From: Bacillota bacterium
GTDB lineage: Bacteria > Bacillota > Clostridia > Acetivibrionales > DTU013
Assembly: GCA_023433505.1 (NCBI GenBank)
Contig: JAEZCO010000015.1
Coordinates: 1-64,000 of the forward strand
Direction: 5' to 3'
DNA length: 64,000 nucleotides
A model generated the notes under the pieces. It did no database searches. It saw only the letters and a list, made by a program, of their open reading frames with translations, and had not been told where the DNA came from. The first letter of the stretch is position 1, and each line of letters opens with the position of its first letter. Below are positions 7,978 through 16,401 of the stretch, piece by piece. Made by a program: the position numbers and the translations under genes.

Positions 7978-9669
7978 ATGAGAAACGGCAATCTTTTGCA
8001 AAACCGGTATAAGATCCTTAAAACACTTGGAGAAGGCGGGATGAGCAAGGTCTACCTGGCTGAGAATATCAAGCTGGGGACATTATGGGCAATAAAGGAG
8101 ATCAATAAAACAAGTGAAATGAGAATTGATTTCCTTGCAGAGCCCAACATATTAAAGAAGCTGGAACATCCTGCGCTGCCCAGAGTTTTCGACATAATCG
8201 AAAATGAAGAGTTTATTTATGTGGTTGTAGACTATATTGAAGGGATAACCCTTGATTTAAAGCTCAAGGAAGCCGGCCCGATACCGGAGGATATTATCCT
8301 TGATTGGGCAACACAGCTGTGCGGGGTTTTGAAATATCTCCATGAATATAAGCCTTATCCTATTATATATAGGGATATGAAGCCTTCAAACATCATTCTT
8401 ACAAAGTCCGGAAGCCTTAAACTCATCGATTTCGGCATAGCAAGGGAATATAAATATGACTCGTCCAACGATACGGTGTATATCGGTACGCGGGGCTATG
8501 CTGCTCCCGAACAATATGGCTCGGGACAGACAACGGTAGCAACGGACATATACAGCCTGGGTGTTACATTATATCAGCTTCTGACCGGGAAAAGTCCAAA
8601 CGAGCCACCTTATGAGCTAAAGCCCATCAGGACATATAACCAGAGCCTTTCAGCAGATATCGAGAAGATCATCGGCAAATGCATAAAACAAAATCCCCTG
8701 GAGCGTTATCAATCCGCAAACGAGCTGTTACTAGACCTTGTACTTGTCGGAAAGGAAAAGAAGGAGATTCCAGGGAATAAGTCGTGGTTTGCAGATTCAG
8801 ATGAAAACGGCTTGGGGCATAGACCCTTTAAAAAGCTGGTATTGACCGTTTGGGATAATTTTGAATTCGGATGTGAATTGGCTTATCAGGCCGCCAGGGC
8901 TTCGGGCTATAATGTATTGCTTATTGACCTTGACCTGCTTGCGCCGAAGGCGGATTTGTGCCTGAACCTGAAGAAGTATCCGGGGAGGTTTATCAACGAG
9001 GGAGAGCTTTTGAAATCAGGCCTGGATATTGTTATTGATGCGGCGGAAAAGAACTTTCTATCTCCCGACCTCATTGCCGAAGCTTCATTAAAACGTAAAG
9101 ACATGAAAAACCTTTATGTTCTTACGGGAAATTATAAAATGGAGAACTATGAGTACTACAATGATGAAAGCCTTATAAAGCTTATTGAAAAGGCCTATAT
9201 AGGCTTTGACCTGACCATCCTTCTGGTGAATAAATCAATTTATGACTCCTTTACGGTTATCGCCCTGGCAAAATCGGAGTACAACCTGGCGGCAATCAAT
9301 GCGGATTTGGATAAAGTGAGGGAAATCAATAATTACCTGGCTTTTCTGAAGGAAAAGCAGCATATTCCATTGGACAAGACAAAGTTTATTGCATTTGAAT
9401 ATGACAGCGCATCCAATCTTAGTTTGAATGTATTTCGCGAAGCTACACAGAAGAATCTTATCGGCAGGATCTCATACAGCAGGAAAAGAAGGGCTCATAG
9501 AAATTTGAAAGCTGCTTATGCTGCCAAAATGGAAAAGAATATTTTATGTGAATATACCAGGATATTGAGGTACTTTCATATAACCGAGGAGGCAAGTTTT
9601 TTCAGGAAACTGTCGGAATGGGCCAGAGGCTTGTTCCCAGGCCCTTCTACCAAAGCAGATGCAAAATAG
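7978..9669 (+). CDS. Ser/Thr protein kinase fused to a TadZ/MinD-like domain (563 aa)
   Basis: Residues about 10-265 form a Hanks-type kinase: glycine loop GEGGMSKVY (18-26), lysine in WAIKEI (K40), catalytic loop YRDMKPSN (D133, K135, N138), DFG at 151-153 and GTRGYAAPEQYG. All catalytic residues are present, although the usual HRD His is Tyr. From about residue 280 a MinD/CpaE-like fold follows: LVLTVWDNFEFGCEL sits where the Walker A loop should be but lacks GKGGVGKT, while the LLIDLDL strand keeps its Asp. It has no transmembrane segment or PASTA repeat. It heads the Tad operon 31 bases before cpaF, where a tadZ/cpaE gene is commonly found. The start is uncertain: GGAG at 7962 would serve TTG 7975 or ATG 7978 better than ATG 7954. 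Confidence 0.85.
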   Translation: MRNGNLLQNRYKILKTLGEGGMSKVYLAENIKLGTLWAIKEINKTSEMRIDFLAEPNILKKLEHPALPRVFDIIENEEFIYVVVDYIEGITLDLKLKEAGPIPEDIILDWATQLCGVLKYLHEYKPYPIIYRDMKPSNIILTKSGSLKLIDFGIAREYKYDSSNDTVYIGTRGYAAPEQYGSGQTTVATDIYSLGVTLYQLLTGKSPNEPPYELKPIRTYNQSLSADIEKIIGKCIKQNPLERYQSANELLLDLVLVGKEKKEIPGNKSWFADSDENGLGHRPFKKLVLTVWDNFEFGCELAYQAARASGYNVLLIDLDLLAPKADLCLNLKKYPGRFINEGELLKSGLDIVIDAAEKNFLSPDLIAEASLKRKDMKNLYVLTGNYKMENYEYYNDESLIKLIEKAYIGFDLTILLVNKSIYDSFTVIALAKSEYNLAAINADLDKVREINNYLAFLKEKQHIPLDKTKFIAFEYDSASNLSLNVFREATQKNLIGRISYSRKRRAHRNLKAAYAAKMEKNILCEYTRILRYFHITEEASFFRKLSEWARGLFPGPSTKADAK

Positions 9670-9700
9670 CAGGCAAAAATCTTATCCGTAGGAGGCAAGG

Positions 9701-10894
9701 ATGCCGATTGTTAAAACCCACCACAGACTTCTGGTTGAGAGCAGAGAAAAAGAAGAATTTCACAGCAGCGATATCAATACCGTTGTATCCAATATAACCT
9801 TCGACATGCTTAAAGACTCGCCGGGATTGGTTGCTGATGTAGCCAGCGGCGCTGTTGAAAGAGCTGTCCTGGAGACGGCTGTTATTAAAGATATGGACAG
9901 GCATAAATACCATTATGGCCTTTACCGCGATGAATTGATCAGTAAAGTATTTGACTTTATGTTCGGCTACGGGGAATTGCAAAGATATATTGAGGACGAA
10001 AATATAACCGATATTGACGGGACCCGATATAACGAATTCGTGGTCAAGAGAAACGGGGTACGCAGCCGGATACCCGTAAGCTTTGGGAATGAAAAGATAT
10101 TTGATACCTACTGTAAATTGATTGCGGTCAGGAACAGAGGCATACTCAATGAAAACGACAGCCATTGCAGAGTAACGGATGAAGGACGGCGGCTAAGGAT
10201 TAACGTGTCAATCAAACCCAGAAATATTGCCGGACCGGCCATCAGCATAAGAAAACACAGAAGGACAAGCTATAATATTGCTGATCTGGTAAAGCTGGGC
10301 ATGCTGGATAACGAATTGGCAGAGCTTCTGCAAGAATTGGCATTATCCGGCGCCTCCGTGCTGTTCTGCGGTAAAGGCGCTGCAGGAAAAACCACACTTT
10401 TAAGAGCTTTCATCAATATCCTGCCGGAGATGGAGAGGGTGCTGATCGTAGAATCCGATGCGGAAATATTCCCGGATAAGCCTTGCTGCATAGAGCAAAG
10501 AGTAAAAAAGCAAAATGAGGGCGGAAGGCCGGTGACGTTGAGAGACCTGGTCAGGGATGGTCTGACAATGTCCCTGGATACTTACTGTGTAGGTGAGATC
10601 ACAGGAGATGAAGCCTGGGAATTTGTCAAGGCCGCATTCACAGGGCACAAGGCCCTGGCTACCACACATTCCGAGAGTGCGGAAGATGCTTTTGGGAGGC
10701 TGCTGACTTTGAGCAAGGGGGCGGGAATTGGTGAGAGTGAGAAAGTAATAAAGGAAATGATGGCAAAAAGCATTGATTATATATTTTATCTTAAGGATTT
10801 CAAAGTGTCCGATGTTTTGAAGGTGGACGGATATAGGGGAGAACAGGATACTTTTGAGTATAGCATTATTTATAGAAGAAAGGAGGCTTCGTAG
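9701..10894 (+). CDS. cpaF: Tad pilus assembly ATPase CpaF/TadA (397 aa)
   Basis: This is the cytoplasmic hexameric ATPase that powers assembly of Flp/Tad pili. Visible motifs are Walker A GKGAAGKT (residues 224-231), an Asp-box region starting VLIVESDAEIF, a Walker B-like YCVGEITGDEAWE, and the His box GHKALATTHS. The N-terminal region (FMFGYGELQRYIEDENITDI) is characteristic of CpaF. AGGAGGC precedes the ATG. The next gene, tadB, starts immediately after the stop codon, so the genes are probably translationally coupled. Confidence 0.95.
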   Translation: MPIVKTHHRLLVESREKEEFHSSDINTVVSNITFDMLKDSPGLVADVASGAVERAVLETAVIKDMDRHKYHYGLYRDELISKVFDFMFGYGELQRYIEDENITDIDGTRYNEFVVKRNGVRSRIPVSFGNEKIFDTYCKLIAVRNRGILNENDSHCRVTDEGRRLRINVSIKPRNIAGPAISIRKHRRTSYNIADLVKLGMLDNELAELLQELALSGASVLFCGKGAAGKTTLLRAFINILPEMERVLIVESDAEIFPDKPCCIEQRVKKQNEGGRPVTLRDLVRDGLTMSLDTYCVGEITGDEAWEFVKAAFTGHKALATTHSESAEDAFGRLLTLSKGAGIGESEKVIKEMMAKSIDYIFYLKDFKVSDVLKVDGYRGEQDTFEYSIIYRRKEAS

Positions 10895-11848
10895 TTGCTG
10901 CTTTTTACTGTTTCCTTTCTGCTGCTGGCATCCAATGTAGTTCTCGTCATACTGGCGTTTAAAAGTACGGATATCCGAAAGACAGTAGGCACGGCGCTTG
11001 GAATGCTTGGTGAAGTGTATTCGGGGCGGATGCTTTCCAGGGAGGTGAAAAGATATACCCGGTCGGTCGCAATAAAAATGAACCTGATGGAACGTGTGGA
11101 ATTGTTTTTAATTGACAAATCCAATGTAAGACACTATTTGCCCTTTTTAAATTTTACTACCCTGGTTTTGTTGATGATCTGCATATTTGCCGCCATAATA
11201 AAACCATTGTACAGTATCCTCGAGTTTTTGCCGTCTGCGGCAGTCATCAGCCTTATCTTTGCATTTGTTCCAATTCTTTTGTTGGACCTGCTGGCGCGGT
11301 ATAACTCGGAAAACGTCCGCAGAAAGCTTGTTGAATTCATATCCATCCTGAACCGATGGTGTACGGTAAGAGAGGACTTGTTTTATGCTTTTGAAAAATC
11401 TGCAGATTCAGGGATCGGCGAGCCCCTTAAAACCTTCATCCGGGACATGGTGATCCAGGTGAAAAGGGGGATAGAGCCGACAGAGGCCCTGGACATGCTG
11501 CAATTGAAGGTGGATAATCTGCAGTTCCGCGATTTTATCATTAATATAAAGCAGAATATCCGGCACCGGGGCGATATTTTAAAACTTTTAAACAATCTTG
11601 AAACTCAATTCTACAGGATCGAGGAGGAATACAACCGGCGGAAAATCTCAACTTACAGGGACCGCATGCTTACCTATTTCATCATGTTCGCAGTGCTTTT
11701 TATCGCTTATTTCTTTATAAAAACCAATCCGCAGATTGAGCATTTCTACTTTTACACGTTTCAGGGCAAGGCTTTGCTTACCTTTTTCAGCATCCTTTAT
11801 GCGGCCGGATTTTATCTTTCGCTGGGCATAATGAAGTTCAAACATTGA
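10895..11848 (+). CDS. tadB: Tad pilus inner-membrane platform protein TadB-like (317 aa)
   Basis: This is a polytopic membrane platform protein of the T2SSF/GspF class. Hydrophobic segments are present near the N-terminus (1-25), at about 85-135, and at the C-terminus (255-310). The cytoplasmic T2SSF domain lies between them and contains RGIEPTEALDMLQ. It begins with TTG directly after the cpaF stop, and AAAGGAGG lies 8-14 bases upstream within cpaF. The stop codon is immediately followed by dispersed repeat copy A, which separates it from tadC. Confidence 0.85.
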   Translation: MLLFTVSFLLLASNVVLVILAFKSTDIRKTVGTALGMLGEVYSGRMLSREVKRYTRSVAIKMNLMERVELFLIDKSNVRHYLPFLNFTTLVLLMICIFAAIIKPLYSILEFLPSAAVISLIFAFVPILLLDLLARYNSENVRRKLVEFISILNRWCTVREDLFYAFEKSADSGIGEPLKTFIRDMVIQVKRGIEPTEALDMLQLKVDNLQFRDFIINIKQNIRHRGDILKLLNNLETQFYRIEEEYNRRKISTYRDRMLTYFIMFAVLFIAYFFIKTNPQIEHFYFYTFQGKALLTFFSILYAAGFYLSLGIMKFKH

Positions 11849-12034
11849 TGAACAACGTCACAGTCCGCCTCCTCTAGGTGGGGGATACCGATTGAAAAAG
11901 CAGTCGTTGGAGGGTAGCAATCTTCAACAGACGTTGTTCAAACGCCACGATTAGGCGTGGCGCACGAAGTGTAGCGTAGGGCGAATTCATTTCGCCCGCA
12001 GCGAGGGGTATGGGGGCATACCCCCATTGGAAAT
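11849..12034. repeat. Dispersed structured repeat, copy A (about 186 bp)
   Basis: The copy begins with TGAACAACGTC (11849-11859), whose exact complement GACGTTGTTCA is at 11930-11940. Within these arms lies a CCGCCTCCTCTAGGT core and an imperfect hairpin. Three more hairpins follow: CGCCACG/CGTGGCG, GGGCGA/TCGCCC and GGGGTATG/CATACCCC. A second copy lies at 47781-47970 with over 90 percent identity in its 3' half. Its left end touches the tadB stop codon. It may be a mobile non-autonomous element or a structured RNA. Confidence 0.85.
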
Positions 12035-12055
12035 AGAATGGAGTAATTAAACGGT

Positions 12056-12961
12056 ATGAGTGAAATTATTGGTTTCGCACTGCAGCATGGTTATTGGACA
12101 GCTTTGTTGATCATAGCCAGTGTATTTCCGGCGATCCATCTGGCGAAAAAAATCGAATTGATTTCTCAAAACCGGCTGATAGAAGCCCTTGGAAACAGAA
12201 TAAGCAGCCTTTCGCTTTATAACAAATATGTATTTTTGGTAAGTAAAACGATTAAGGAGTATGAAAGACGGGAGAAAAAGGCAGGCTTTTATAGCAGGGC
12301 AAAGGTAAAAATGAAAAAGGCGGGATACACAGGAGAATATGCAGCTGTGGTATATTTATCCGTCAAATATGTGATGACAGCACTGCTATTCCTGACTGCT
12401 TTGCTTTTCAACTATCCGGATTTCTTCCGGCCTGCACTGCTGGCCATGCTGTTGATAATTATTGTAGAGCTGGTTGTGAGAAGAGAAAAACGAAAGATTA
12501 ATCTGAAGTTTCAAAAGTACATTTATAAAATATACAAATACCTGCATAACCAAATATCCTCCGGCGTCAAAGTGACAGATGCCGTTAAAACGGTATATGA
12601 GGTGATTGATGACAGTCAGCTCAGGTCAGTCCTTATAAGGCTTGCAGCATGCTATGAACTGACGCTGGACATTGATCACGCCCTTGAGGATTTCAGGGGA
12701 AATTTTGACATTAACGAGGCTGAAACCCTGTGCGTTGCTTTAAAACAGGGGATAGAGACAGGGGATAACCAGGAGCTGCTGGCCCGGCAGGAGGATGTAA
12801 TGTTTAAAAAATATTTTAATTATATACAGGCTGAGACAGACAACTGTAAAAACAGAAGCCTTTTGGCCGTTGCCATGTTTACGGCAATTGTAGTAATAAT
12901 GATCATTGTACCGCTTCTTAGCGATATGACGGATGCGGTAGGTAAAATATTTATAAATTAA
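12056..12961 (+). CDS. tadC: Tad pilus platform protein TadC-like (301 aa)
   Basis: This is the second T2SSF-class membrane platform protein of the Tad system, which works with TadB. It has an N-terminal membrane helix (about 10-28), a helical pair near 100-140 (ALLFLTALLFNYPDFF and LLAMLLIIIVELV), a T2SSF domain (ISSGVKVTDAVKTVYEVIDD) and a C-terminal helix (AVAMFTAIVVIMIIVPLL). Its ribosome site is weak (ATGGAGTAATTAAACGGT), unlike its neighbours. It is separated from tadB by 207 bases filled by repeat copy A. It is followed 34 bases later by the pilin gene. Confidence 0.85.
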   Translation: MSEIIGFALQHGYWTALLIIASVFPAIHLAKKIELISQNRLIEALGNRISSLSLYNKYVFLVSKTIKEYERREKKAGFYSRAKVKMKKAGYTGEYAAVVYLSVKYVMTALLFLTALLFNYPDFFRPALLAMLLIIIVELVVRREKRKINLKFQKYIYKIYKYLHNQISSGVKVTDAVKTVYEVIDDSQLRSVLIRLAACYELTLDIDHALEDFRGNFDINEAETLCVALKQGIETGDNQELLARQEDVMFKKYFNYIQAETDNCKNRSLLAVAMFTAIVVIMIIVPLLSDMTDAVGKIFIN

Positions 12962-12995
12962 AGGCTTGATCGCACAAGCAAAAAGGAGGCCATTC

Positions 12996-13226
12996 ATGAA
13001 AAAAGGGAATCGGATCAAGCAGAGCATTTATAGCTTCTGCCTGAAATTAAAAGGAAAAGGCGGCTTTGGAATGAATGAATTGATGGGCATTGCAGCAGCG
13101 CTTATACTCGCTGCCTTCATCATTATTCCGGGGCTGAAGGGATTTGCAACCGGGGTCATGACAAAACTCAATACCTGGTGGACTACAGATATCATGACAA
13201 AAATATTTTCAACCAGCGGGACTTAA
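12996..13226 (+). CDS. Flp-type pilin candidate (76 aa)
   Basis: This is the probable major or minor subunit of the Tad pilus. It has a basic leader, then GG with FGMNELMG behind it, so cleavage after the second G would put Glu at mature position +5, the signature of Flp/type IV prepilins. A hydrophobic helix follows (GIAAALILAAFIIIPGL). The size fits Flp pilins (50-80 aa). AAAGGAGGC lies 7 bases before the ATG at 12996. No prepilin peptidase gene is visible in this window, so processing must rely on one elsewhere. Confidence 0.8.
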   Translation: MKKGNRIKQSIYSFCLKLKGKGGFGMNELMGIAAALILAAFIIIPGLKGFATGVMTKLNTWWTTDIMTKIFSTSGT

Positions 13227-13228
13227 CG

Positions 13229-13606
13229 ATGCCGTCAAGAGTAATCGTAACAGGAATAATCGTACTATTGATTGTCGCAATGCTGGTCTTCACTGTGGAA
13301 TTCTTTTTGCCGCTTTCTATGAAAGGGGATATGAATATCCTTTGCCGCAGTACCCTTCTTAGGATGGAAACTGCCGGAGGTCTGAGTGAAAATGAGAGGC
13401 GGGAATTGATAATGGAACTGCAAAAGAAAGGCTTTTCAAATGTATCGGTATCCGGCACGCAGAACGCCAAACAGGGGGAGGTACTCAACCTCCGGGCTGA
13501 AGTGCGGTATAACTACAGCAGCCTGACCAGGCTGTTTGTCCGGGAGTCCCATTCGCAGCAGATGGTTTATGATAAATGCAGCCTGTCCAGAAAAGTGGTC
13601 AACTGA
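13229..13606 (+). CDS. TadE-like minor pilus protein (125 aa)
   Basis: The protein is short, with one N-terminal membrane helix (VIVTGIIVLLIVAMLVFTVEFF, here about residues 5-26) and a soluble C-terminal domain without cysteine-rich or catalytic motifs. Position and architecture suggest a TadE/pseudopilin-like component, but no strong family motif is seen. The ATG at 13229 follows the pilin stop by 2 bases. The stop TGA (13604-13606) shares its last base with the next ATG, so translation is coupled on both sides. Confidence 0.65.
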   Translation: MPSRVIVTGIIVLLIVAMLVFTVEFFLPLSMKGDMNILCRSTLLRMETAGGLSENERRELIMELQKKGFSNVSVSGTQNAKQGEVLNLRAEVRYNYSSLTRLFVRESHSQQMVYDKCSLSRKVVN

Positions 13607-14133
13607 TGATAGGGAGAGGCTGCCGAAAGGGCAGCGCAGCAGTTGATGTAGTTATTTTTGCTGCAATTGTCGTATTTGTAATCTTACCTGTGTTTTCCGT
13701 CATTATGGAGAAATATCTTTTGCTAACGAAAGCACAGACGATAAAGGATGCAGTTGACATGGCCAATATATCTGCTTACAATGCCTTAAATACCGCAAGG
13801 CTTGGAAAAACAGGTGTTGATGTGGATGAAGCGGTGGCTGAGGATATCTTTCAGGGCCTTCTGGCTTTGAACCTGAAGCTGAAAGCAGACTTGACGCCTC
13901 TGCCCGGATCTCTTGCCGAAGCTAAGGTCACGATAAAAGCCTTAATCGTATTTTCGGCTGCACTTCCGGCGGAATGCCCACTGGGGACAAAAATAACAAG
14001 GCCGGCGGTTCACAGCGTAATTGTTATCCCTGTGAGGCCTTCACTATACAGGCAGCTTCTATTAAACTTGCTTGGCAAGCAATTTATTGAGTTGGAGGTG
14101 CATGTTGATTCCGATATGCCTGTTAACAATTAG
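13606..14133 (+). CDS. TadE/TadF-like pseudopilin (175 aa)
   Basis: A short basic leader is followed by a long hydrophobic helix (VVIFAAIVVFVILPVFSVIM, about residues 15-34) and a soluble domain starting with a helix KAQTIKDAVDMANISAY. This arrangement is typical of TadE/TadF proteins of Tad pili. The start ATG at 13606 overlaps the previous stop by one base. It is the last gene before a 183-base gap that holds a REP-like repeat, followed by cpaB. Confidence 0.65.
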   Translation: MIGRGCRKGSAAVDVVIFAAIVVFVILPVFSVIMEKYLLLTKAQTIKDAVDMANISAYNALNTARLGKTGVDVDEAVAEDIFQGLLALNLKLKADLTPLPGSLAEAKVTIKALIVFSAALPAECPLGTKITRPAVHSVIVIPVRPSLYRQLLLNLLGKQFIELEVHVDSDMPVNN

Positions 14134-14228
14134 CGACGCAGTGAAAATTTCCTGAGAATGATAACGTCTAGAGCATATTCACACACCAATGCCCTTGCCG
14201 CATGTACAGCACGCCTGAGTATGGAAAA

Positions 14229-14252
14229 TGTAGCGGCGACCATTGATCGCCA
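14229..14252. repeat. Short palindromic repeat TGTAGCGGCGACCATTGATCGCCA
   Basis: The unit contains GGCGACCATTGATCGCC, an imperfect palindrome (GGCGA/TCGCC). Related units occur at 37870-37890 and, inverted, at 37912-37937. Similar GGCGACC/GGTCGCC palindromes are dispersed in many bacterial genomes. It sits in the tadF-cpaB gap of the Tad operon. Confidence 0.6.
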
Positions 14253-14316
14253 TTCCCATTACCTTTTCAACCAATGAAATAGGATTGGAGTTTCTGGAGA
14301 CACAGAAGGGAGATTT

Positions 14317-15003
14317 ATGAGACGATTTGGCACTGTTCTGGCAGCATTTTTGATCGTAGTGGTCCTGGTGATCGTTGAAGTGGCCGTTGTTAAAGGCGCT
14401 TCCAATTATGAGCCGGTTTCGGAGGTTGTCTTCGCCAAGGTCAGCATACCGGAAAAATGCGAAATAACCGCAGAGATGCTGGAGGTGAAAAAGGTCAGCA
14501 GCGGGCTTGTACACCGTTTATCCCTTAAAAATATAGGAGATGTCGAGGGCAAAAGGGCTTCTATGAATATCGAAGCCGGGGAGATGGTACTTTCAGGGAA
14601 GCTTGGCTATGAAGGGATGGAAAAGATCGAGGTAAAGGATAAAAATAAAAGACTTTATTCCGTTGAGTTCAAGGGTGACCAGGCTAATGGCTGGTGGCTG
14701 ATTACAGATCAGAATGTGGATATTCTGTTTGTACCCAATGAAAATACGCAAAGGTCTTCCGCGCCCGGAAAGGACGATCCTGCTCTCATGGGAACTGCAA
14801 CAGCCGCCGGGGGAAATGGGGTGCAAAAGCTCCGGAATATAAGAATAGCCGCGCTGATTGACGAAAATGGGAAACGGCTGCAGGATAAGGACAGGAACAG
14901 CCTGCCGAAATACATATCCTTTGAGGTGACAGACCGGCAGGCGGACTTTCTGGCCTATGCAAAAAGCAACGGAAGACTTGAAATATGTGTGATACCCGAT
15001 TGA
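14317..15003 (+). CDS. CpaB/RcpC-like SAF-domain pilus protein (228 aa)
   Basis: This is an Flp pilus assembly protein of the CpaB/RcpC class, anchored by one N-terminal helix (TVLAAFLIVVVLVIVEVAVV). The SAF domain (about residues 40-90) contains FAKVSIPEKCEITAEMLEVK and NIEAGEMVLSGKL, the usual pattern for CpaB. It has a shorter C-terminal part than proteobacterial CpaB, and there is no secretin, consistent with a single-membrane cell. AGAAGGGAG precedes the ATG. The terminator at 15080-15114 ends the operon. Confidence 0.8.
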   Translation: MRRFGTVLAAFLIVVVLVIVEVAVVKGASNYEPVSEVVFAKVSIPEKCEITAEMLEVKKVSSGLVHRLSLKNIGDVEGKRASMNIEAGEMVLSGKLGYEGMEKIEVKDKNKRLYSVEFKGDQANGWWLITDQNVDILFVPNENTQRSSAPGKDDPALMGTATAAGGNGVQKLRNIRIAALIDENGKRLQDKDRNSLPKYISFEVTDRQADFLAYAKSNGRLEICVIPD

Positions 15004-15079
15004 CTTCCGGGAGGAATAAAATCGCGGCAGATAAACAACAGACATGGAAGAAATGGAGGTGCAAAGGACTGAAGGCCGG

Positions 15080-15114
15080 AAAACCGGGGATGATAATATC
15101 TTCCCGGTTTTTTG
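15080..15114 (+). terminator. Intrinsic terminator of the Tad operon
   Basis: AAAACCGGG at 15080-15088 pairs with CCCGGTTTT at 15103-15111, and the stem is followed by further T residues. It lies 77 bases after the cpaB-like stop. Confidence 0.85.
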
Positions 15115-15224
15115 GTTTAAAGGGGGTAAGCTTAATTTATGATGACAAATGAGCCTTAAAAGGGTATAATCTGGGTAGAAATGAATGATAAACCAAACAG
15201 CCCTGTTTGCGGAGGTGTTATGGT

Positions 15225-16115
15225 ATGGATAAGCCCTTTCTGCCGAAAGCTTGGGAAAGCCTTTTGAATACATCGACCTTTATGCCGGTCATCGTGAAAA
15301 CCATTGAAAGGTTCCATGACCCCAGTTGGTCTATGGACCCCAACATCCATGACCACTATGAAATGGTCTATATCCGGAAAGGGGATGCTGTTTTTGAAAT
15401 TGCCGGCCAGCCTGTGATGCTGGGGCCGAATGATATTATTATCATAAAGCCGAGACAGCTTCATAAATTTACCGTCAAAACCGACCTGGGATGCGATTTT
15501 ATCGTTCTCAGCTTCAAGTTTGAAAACAGGATCAGCGGCGAATACTCCGAGGTGCCTTTGGAGGATTTTTTGAATTTTGTCAGCAGCAAGGAGACCGGTT
15601 CGTTTATTTCCCTGAAGATCAGCCAGAAGAATGAAATCATCCTTCTTTTGAACAGGATTATTAAAGAGCGCGAAAGCAGCGAGCCAGGCAGTGATTTTTT
15701 AAACCACCTGCTGGTGCTGGAATTGTTTGTCCTTCTGTCCCGTGCGCTGAAAATGGAATGGGAAAACAGCATAAAGAGCAAAAGTCCCAAATTGCGGGAG
15801 CTTATCAATATCTCCATCAACTATATCCACAATAATTTTGAACGTGAAATATCCCTGGGCGATATAGCAAAATTTGTATTCCTGAGCTCCAGCTATTTTG
15901 CGCGTGCCTTCAAGGAGGAGACAGGCTTAAGTCCCATCAGCTATCTGCTCAAGATCAGGATCGAGCGGGCAAAGGAGCTTCTGTCGGATACGGAGCTGAA
16001 GATAAGCGATATCGCTCTCAGTGTCGGTTTCTCAAACCAGCAGCGGTTTAATGAAATGTTTAAAAAGTATGCAGGACAAACGCCTCTTCAGTATAGAAAG
16101 AAATCCGCCCGGTAA
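15225..16115 (+). CDS. AraC family transcription regulator (296 aa)
   Basis: The N-terminal cupin-type sensing domain (about residues 20-150: HDHYEMVYIRKGDAVFEIAG, IIIIKPRQLHKF) is followed by two helix-turn-helix motifs at the C-terminus (EISLGDIAKFVFLSSSYFAR and LKISDIALSVGFSNQQRFN, ending FKKYAGQTPLQYR). It probably senses a sugar or metabolite. The ATG at 15225 is chosen because GGAGG lies 10 bases upstream; an out-of-frame ATG sits at 15220. Its target is unclear: it stands between the Tad operon and leuCDB, with 286 bases before leuC. Confidence 0.9.
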   Translation: MDKPFLPKAWESLLNTSTFMPVIVKTIERFHDPSWSMDPNIHDHYEMVYIRKGDAVFEIAGQPVMLGPNDIIIIKPRQLHKFTVKTDLGCDFIVLSFKFENRISGEYSEVPLEDFLNFVSSKETGSFISLKISQKNEIILLLNRIIKERESSEPGSDFLNHLLVLELFVLLSRALKMEWENSIKSKSPKLRELINISINYIHNNFEREISLGDIAKFVFLSSSYFARAFKEETGLSPISYLLKIRIERAKELLSDTELKISDIALSVGFSNQQRFNEMFKKYAGQTPLQYRKKSAR

Positions 16116-16401
16116 GGATTGGCGCAAATATAACTTCCGTATAGGTTTCTGAAAACGCAGTCCATTGCGTTGCGGCCGGGGCTGGTCGCAGACGCGGAGC
16201 ATTTGCTGCTCGCCTCTGCAACCTCATTTTCGAAAAATGGGAAGTAATAGCTGCAGTACTCCTGAATATCGGGAACCGTACATCATAAAACATTAAAATT
16301 CATATGCTAATACGGTAATTATCAGGAAGAATTCATGATGTTTAAACCTTATAATTTATCATAAAATAGTTAGTGGTGTCTCTTGAAAGCGAGGAACTTA
16401 T
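16116..16401. other. Intergenic region before leuC
   Basis: No gene is supported here. A hairpin with arms GCAGA...GGAGCA and TGCTCGCC...TCTGC lies at about 16189-16221. I looked for a leucine T-box (the AGGGTGGNACCGCG region) and did not find one, so leucine control, if any, uses another mechanism or a promoter elsewhere. Confidence 0.5.

Noticed and set aside
9647..10165. Minus-strand ORF of 172 aa over cpaF
   Set aside because: It is opposite a clear ATPase gene and has no start signal.
11849..12034. Group II intron or known transposase remnant in the tadB-tadC gap
   Set aside because: The segment is under 200 bp, has no domain V-like hairpin that I can recognise and no coding remnant, so I only call it a structured repeat.
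16116..16401. Leucine T-box leader before leuC
   Set aside because: The conserved T-box AGGGTGGNACCGCG sequence and specifier-loop features were not found.
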